Below, piece after piece: positions 7,899-10,203 of a stretch of DNA of 10,203 bases. The notes below the pieces were generated by a model that did no database searches, had not been told where the DNA came from, and was given only the letters and a program-made list of their open reading frames with translations. The stretch comes from Bacteroidales bacterium (GTDB lineage Bacteria > Bacteroidota > Bacteroidia > Bacteroidales > WCHB1-69), in the NCBI GenBank assembly GCA_016285615.1, contig JAEERB010000084.1:1-10203 (forward strand). The letters are read 5' to 3'. The position numbers and the translations under genes are program-made. Every line of letters starts with the position of its first letter. Within the stretch, counting starts at the first letter, position 1.

Positions 7899-8537
7899 AT
7901 GACTTTAAAGCAGCGTTTCGATGGGGTGGTCTCCTATTTTGCGGAGCACAACTCCGATGCCGACACGGAACTCCATTTCGGTAGCGAGTTCCAGTTGTTG
8001 GTGGCTGTCGTTTTGTCGGCGCAATGTACCGACAAGCGCGTCAATATGGTGACCCCCGCGTTGTTTGCGCAATATCCTACAGCCGAAGCGATGGCCGCTG
8101 CGCCCGTGGAAGCCATCTACGAAAAGATTAAGTCGGTGTCGTATCCCAACAGCAAAGCCAGCCACCTGAGCGGTTTGGCTAAGATGCTGGTAGCGGACTT
8201 TGGCGGTCAGGTGCCACAAACCATGGAAGAGCTACAGCGTCTGCCCGGAGTGGGCCGCAAAACCGCCAATGTGATGCTGTCGGTTGCCTTTGAGCAGCCC
8301 GCCATGGCCGTTGATACGCACGTGTTTCGCGTGGCACATCGCCTGGGATTGGTGAAGAACGCTGAGACACCATTAGAGACTGAAAAACAGCTTGTTAAGC
8401 ATATTCCTCAAGAACAGTTGCGGCGCGCTCACCACTGGTTGATTTTGCATGGTAGATATGTCTGTACCGCCCGCAATCCACAATGCGCAAAGTGCGGAAT
8501 TACAGCGTTCTGCGCCTACTTCCAGAGTAAGTTGTGA
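7899..8537 (+). CDS. nth: Endonuclease III (DNA glycosylase / AP lyase)
   Basis: Nth excises oxidised pyrimidines from DNA and cuts at the abasic site (base-excision repair). The frame is open from 7767, but that part overlaps the mutase gene. The ATG at 7899 gives MTLKQRFDGVV and a normal 212-residue protein. Motifs are LLVAVVLSAQCTDKRVN (33-49), the helix-hairpin-helix LPGVGRKTANVM (115-126) with catalytic Lys121, and VDTHVFRVAHRLGL (138-151) with catalytic Asp139. They match E. coli Lys120 and Asp138. The C-terminus has a complete 4Fe-4S signature, C-X6-C-X2-C-X5-C, at Cys189, 196, 199 and 205. The gene starts 10 bases after the mutase stop with no visible promoter, so cotranscription is likely. 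The cluster it needs would come from a Suf-type system such as the one containing SufB here (inference). Confidence 0.96.
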   Translation: MTLKQRFDGVVSYFAEHNSDADTELHFGSEFQLLVAVVLSAQCTDKRVNMVTPALFAQYPTAEAMAAAPVEAIYEKIKSVSYPNSKASHLSGLAKMLVADFGGQVPQTMEELQRLPGVGRKTANVMLSVAFEQPAMAVDTHVFRVAHRLGLVKNAETPLETEKQLVKHIPQEQLRRAHHWLILHGRYVCTARNPQCAKCGITAFCAYFQSKL

Positions 8538-8544
8538 ACAAATG

Positions 8545-8584
8545 GGGATAACTTTTTCAAATATCCCGTCCGATTATTTTTTTT
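8545..8584 (+). terminator. Possible Rho-independent terminator after nth
   Basis: GGGATA at 8545-8550 pairs with TATCCC at 8562-8567 across an 11-base loop. A run of eight T follows at 8577-8584. The stem is short and the T run starts about 9 bases after it, so this is a weak terminator at best. Confidence 0.3.
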
Positions 8585-8609
8585 ATCCGATTTAATTTTT
8601 GTATTTTTG
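8577..8609 (+). promoter_or_regulatory. Bacteroidota-type promoter for rocD
   Basis: TATTTTTG at 8602-8609 is a full match to the -7 consensus. TTTT at 8577-8580, 21 bases upstream, is one base off the -33 TTTG. The start codon is at 8683, giving an AT-rich leader of about 65-70 bases in which I see no clear ribosome-binding site. Confidence 0.5.
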
Positions 8610-8682
8610 CGCTCCCTCCTTATCGTGGGGTAATGAATAAGTAATTATATCAATTAATTTATAACTTAAAATCTATTTTGTT

Positions 8683-8958
8683 ATGGTAGAGAAAATTACA
8701 TCAAGCCAGCAGGCAATGGATATGGAAGCCCGCTATGGCGCTCACAACTATCATCCGCTGGGTGTTGTTATTGCACGCGGCAAAGGTCCTTTCGTATGGG
8801 ATGTGGAAGGCAAAAGGTATTTTGATTTCTTGTCAGCCTATTCAGCTGTAAACCAAGGTCACTGCCATCCCAAAATTATTGAAGCAATGATTGACCAAGC
8901 ACAGAAAGTTACTCTTACATCACGTGCTTTCTACAACGACTGCCTGGGACCGTTTGAG
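8683..8958 (+). CDS. rocD: Ornithine aminotransferase, N-terminal fragment cut at the joint
   Basis: Ornithine-oxo-acid aminotransferase (PLP enzyme, cytosolic) converts ornithine and 2-oxoglutarate to glutamate semialdehyde and glutamate, linking arginine and proline metabolism. The first ~92 residues match the family closely: [12 protein letters not shown] (18-29), [20 protein letters not shown] (38-57), [12 protein letters not shown] and [10 protein letters not shown]. After LGPFE the match stops. The expected continuation through the PLP-binding core and the catalytic lysine is missing, and the frame runs into unrelated sequence to a TGA at 9004-9006. A normal family member has about 400 residues, so roughly three quarters is absent. 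The exact last native base cannot be fixed by eye. Confidence 0.88.
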
Positions 8959-8970
8959 TATGCGATGTTG
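8950..8970. other. Probable chimeric joint between Bacteroidota and Clostridia sequence
   Basis: To the left is the plus-strand rocD, matching its family up to LGPFE (codon ending at 8958). To the right is the minus-strand sugar-binding protein, matching its family up to PNIAY (codon ending at 8958). Both genes are cut mid-domain at the same place, in opposite orientations, with no insertion sequence, inverted repeat, integrase or tRNA. The overlapping bases around TTTGAGTATGCG could belong to either side, suggesting a short microhomology joint. Confidence 0.75.
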
Positions 8971-9353
8971 GGCTCGGAACCTACTGTAAGCTCGGTACTG
9001 ATCTGATCTCTTACGTCGTCGTAGGAACCAACCTGTGATGCTTCAATGGTGATGTTGGGGTAGAGCTTGTTGAACTCGGCGATGTACTCGTCAAGAACGG
9101 ATGAAAGGTTCTGACCCATTGTGTGATAGAAAACAACGGTTACTTTGCTGCCGTCATATCCGCCCGCGGGAACGGTGAAGTTGGGGCCGGCATCAACGGT
9201 GGGCGTCATATCTGAAGGTGTGTTTTGAGTAGGCGCGCTGGTGGGGGCACCGGTAGGGGTTCCCTTAGTGTCGGCTGCTTCGCCGCAGGCTGTGAACAGC
9301 ATTGACGCAGCGAGCATCGTGCATGCGAGAGTTTTGAAAAATCTCTTCTTCAT
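8955..9353 (-). CDS. Carbohydrate ABC transporter substrate-binding lipoprotein, N-terminal fragment
   Basis: The ATG at 9353 opens a lipoprotein signal, [20 protein letters not shown] followed by TAC, with the lipidated Cys at residue 23. Next is a Thr/Pro-rich linker (about residues 29-57), common in surface-tethered binding proteins of Gram-positive bacteria. From ~residue 69 the sequence fits the start of an extracellular solute-binding protein family 1 (UgpB-like) domain: [48 protein letters not shown]. The match ends at residue ~132; about 300 or more residues expected for the family are missing because the contig switches to rocD. The frame runs to a stop at 8931-8933, but the last eight residues are not native. 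It lies downstream of a permease gene on the same strand, with a strong ribosome-binding site. The sugar cannot be told. Confidence 0.85.
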
Positions 9354-9363
9354 ATTATTGTAT

Positions 9364-9369
9364 CTCCTT
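9364..9369 (-). promoter_or_regulatory. Shine-Dalgarno site of the binding-protein gene
   Basis: The minus strand reads AAGGAG, 10 bases before the ATG at 9353. It supports this start and fits a Bacillota origin for the right-hand part. Confidence 0.6.
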
Positions 9370-9424
9370 GTGTGTTGTTGATTGGCACGATTGCATATCT
9401 TTTCACGTGCAATCTGACCTCTAT

Positions 9425-9450
9425 TATTTAATGCCCTGAGGCAATAAATA
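9425..9450 (-). other. Intercistronic hairpin between permease and binding-protein genes
   Basis: TATTTAATGCC (9425-9435) pairs with GGCAATAAATA (9440-9450) around a CTGA loop: 11 positions with one A-A mismatch. No U-run follows on the minus strand, so it is not a standard terminator. It could instead act as an mRNA-processing or stability element that sets the ratio of binding protein to permease. A second, smaller inverted repeat, GATTGCA (9389-9395) with TGCAATC (9408-9414), lies closer to the gene start. Confidence 0.35.
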
Positions 9451-9455
9451 CAAAA

Positions 9456-10203
9456 TCATCCCTTGATACCGGAACGGCTCACGCCCTTCATGATGTACTT
9501 CCTTAAGAAGATGAACACCAGGAAGAGAGGGAAGGATACGATGGCAACGGCAGCCATCTGTACGGGATAGTTTACATCGCCCGTCGAAGCGGTGAAGGCG
9601 TTGCGGAGACCGTTGGTAACCAGCTTATGCGCATCATCCTTCGTAACCAGTCTGGGCCAGATGTAGGAGTTCCATGCACCCATCATCTTAAGGATCGTGA
9701 TGGAGATGAGGGTGGGAAGCGACAACGGAACCATGACCTTCCAAAGGTATTTGATATCGCTCGTTCCGTCGACCTTTGCAGCCAGATACAGCTCGTTCGG
9801 TATCTGAAGGAAGTTCTGCCTTAAAAGGTAGATGTAGAATACGCTGACTAGGAAGGGAACGATGAGTACCGTATAAGTATTGATCCATTTAAAGGTGTTT
9901 ACGGTACTGTAGTTGGTGATCGTGAAAAGCTCTCCGGGGATCATCATGGTAGCCATAAGGAATGCGAACATCGCATTCTTTCCCTTGAACTCGAGTCTTG
10001 CAAAAGCGAAGGCGGAGAGTACCGTGATGACCAGCGAAAGCAGAGTTGAAACAACTCCGACATAAAGCGTGTTAAGGAACAGTCTTCCCAGGTTGGCCGT
10101 CATGAAGGCTTCCGGATAGTTGTGGAAGATCATTTTTCTGGGCCAGAACGTGGGAATGTTCAGGCGGTACTCATCCAACGACTTAAGGGATGAAATGATC
10201 ATC
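9456..10203 (-). CDS. Carbohydrate ABC transporter permease, MalG/UgpE type (5' end outside window)
   Basis: This is an inner-membrane subunit of a sugar importer (CUT1 family). 248 residues are visible, counting from an ATG at 10200-10202 at the very edge. That Met is probably internal: family members have one more membrane segment before SSLKSLDEY, so the true start lies outside the window. Visible segments are about residues 41-68, 77-97, 110-128, 160-180 and 215-233. The EAA loop that contacts the ATPase reads ELYLAAKVDGTSDIKYLWKV (137-156), with the conserved Ala-Ala, Asp and Gly. LPTLISITILKMMGAWNSY and a C-terminal MKGVSRSGIKG are also typical. The binding-protein gene follows 102 bases downstream. 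A partner permease (MalF/UgpA type) would be expected upstream. The specificity cannot be told from the sequence. Confidence 0.92.
   Translation of the reverse strand, partial: MIISSLKSLDEYRLNIPTFWPRKMIFHNYPEAFMTANLGRLFLNTLYVGVVSTLLSLVITVLSAFAFARLEFKGKNAMFAFLMATMMIPGELFTITNYSTVNTFKWINTYTVLIVPFLVSVFYIYLLRQNFLQIPNELYLAAKVDGTSDIKYLWKVMVPLSLPTLISITILKMMGAWNSYIWPRLVTKDDAHKLVTNGLRNAFTASTGDVNYPVQMAAVAIVSFPLFLVFIFLRKYIMKGVSRSGIKG

Noticed and set aside
8545..8682. Riboswitch or small RNA in the nth-rocD gap
   Set aside because: Apart from a weak hairpin, T-run and promoter, the leader is AT-rich with no recognisable aptamer pattern.
8959..9006. rocD reading as a natural 107-residue protein ending at 9006
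   Set aside because: The last ~15 residues match nothing in the aminotransferase family and are the reverse strand of the binding-protein gene.

Overview
The window is a two-part contig. Bases 1 to about 8,955 read as one Bacteroidota (Bacteroidales-like) chromosome segment. The support is -7 promoter elements of the TAnnTTTG type upstream of several genes, a thioredoxin-like exported protein of a family common in Bacteroidales, a DUF1566-type lipoprotein, and housekeeping genes with Bacteroidales-like sequence. From about 8,960 to the end the sequence looks like a Bacillota/Clostridia (Lachnospiraceae-like) carbohydrate ABC transporter locus. Two unrelated, oppositely oriented genes are each cut mid-domain at the joint (about 8,950-8,970). 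The simplest reading is an assembly chimera rather than a biological fusion.

Layout, left to right. (1) 2-343, plus strand: the 3' end of a gene for a Pro/Glu/Ser-rich protein with 60-bp tandem repeats and a TPR-like C-terminus. (2) A minus-strand cluster, in transcription order: a DUF6512 membrane protein (5558-5046); a lipoprotein with a bacterial Ig-like and a DUF1566 domain (4961-4161), which has its own promoter; sufB (4140-2701); folD (2678-1812); and an exported CPTC thioredoxin-like protein (1753-347). The first gene (2-343) and this last one converge with only 3 bases between their stop codons. (3) A divergent 185-bp intergenic region (5559-5743) with promoters facing both ways. (4) Plus strand: methylmalonyl-CoA mutase large subunit (5744-7888), then nth, endonuclease III, 10 bases later (7899-8537). 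(5) A 145-bp gap (8538-8682) with a possible terminator and a Bacteroidota-type promoter, then the first ~92 codons of rocD, ornithine aminotransferase. (6) The joint. (7) Minus strand: the start of a lipoprotein sugar-binding protein (9353 to about 8,955), and upstream of it a MalG/UgpE-type permease (10203-9456) whose N-terminus lies outside the window.

Functionally, the Bacteroidota part is mostly core metabolism: Fe-S cluster assembly (SufB), one-carbon/folate metabolism (FolD), B12-dependent succinate-propionate interconversion (mutase), base-excision repair (Nth) and arginine/ornithine metabolism (RocD). I see no phage, insertion sequence, CRISPR, toxin-antitoxin, defence or biosynthetic cluster, and no convincing undescribed system. 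The points most worth checking are the chimeric joint, the mutase large subunit without its small-subunit partner next door, and sufB separated from sufC and sufD.
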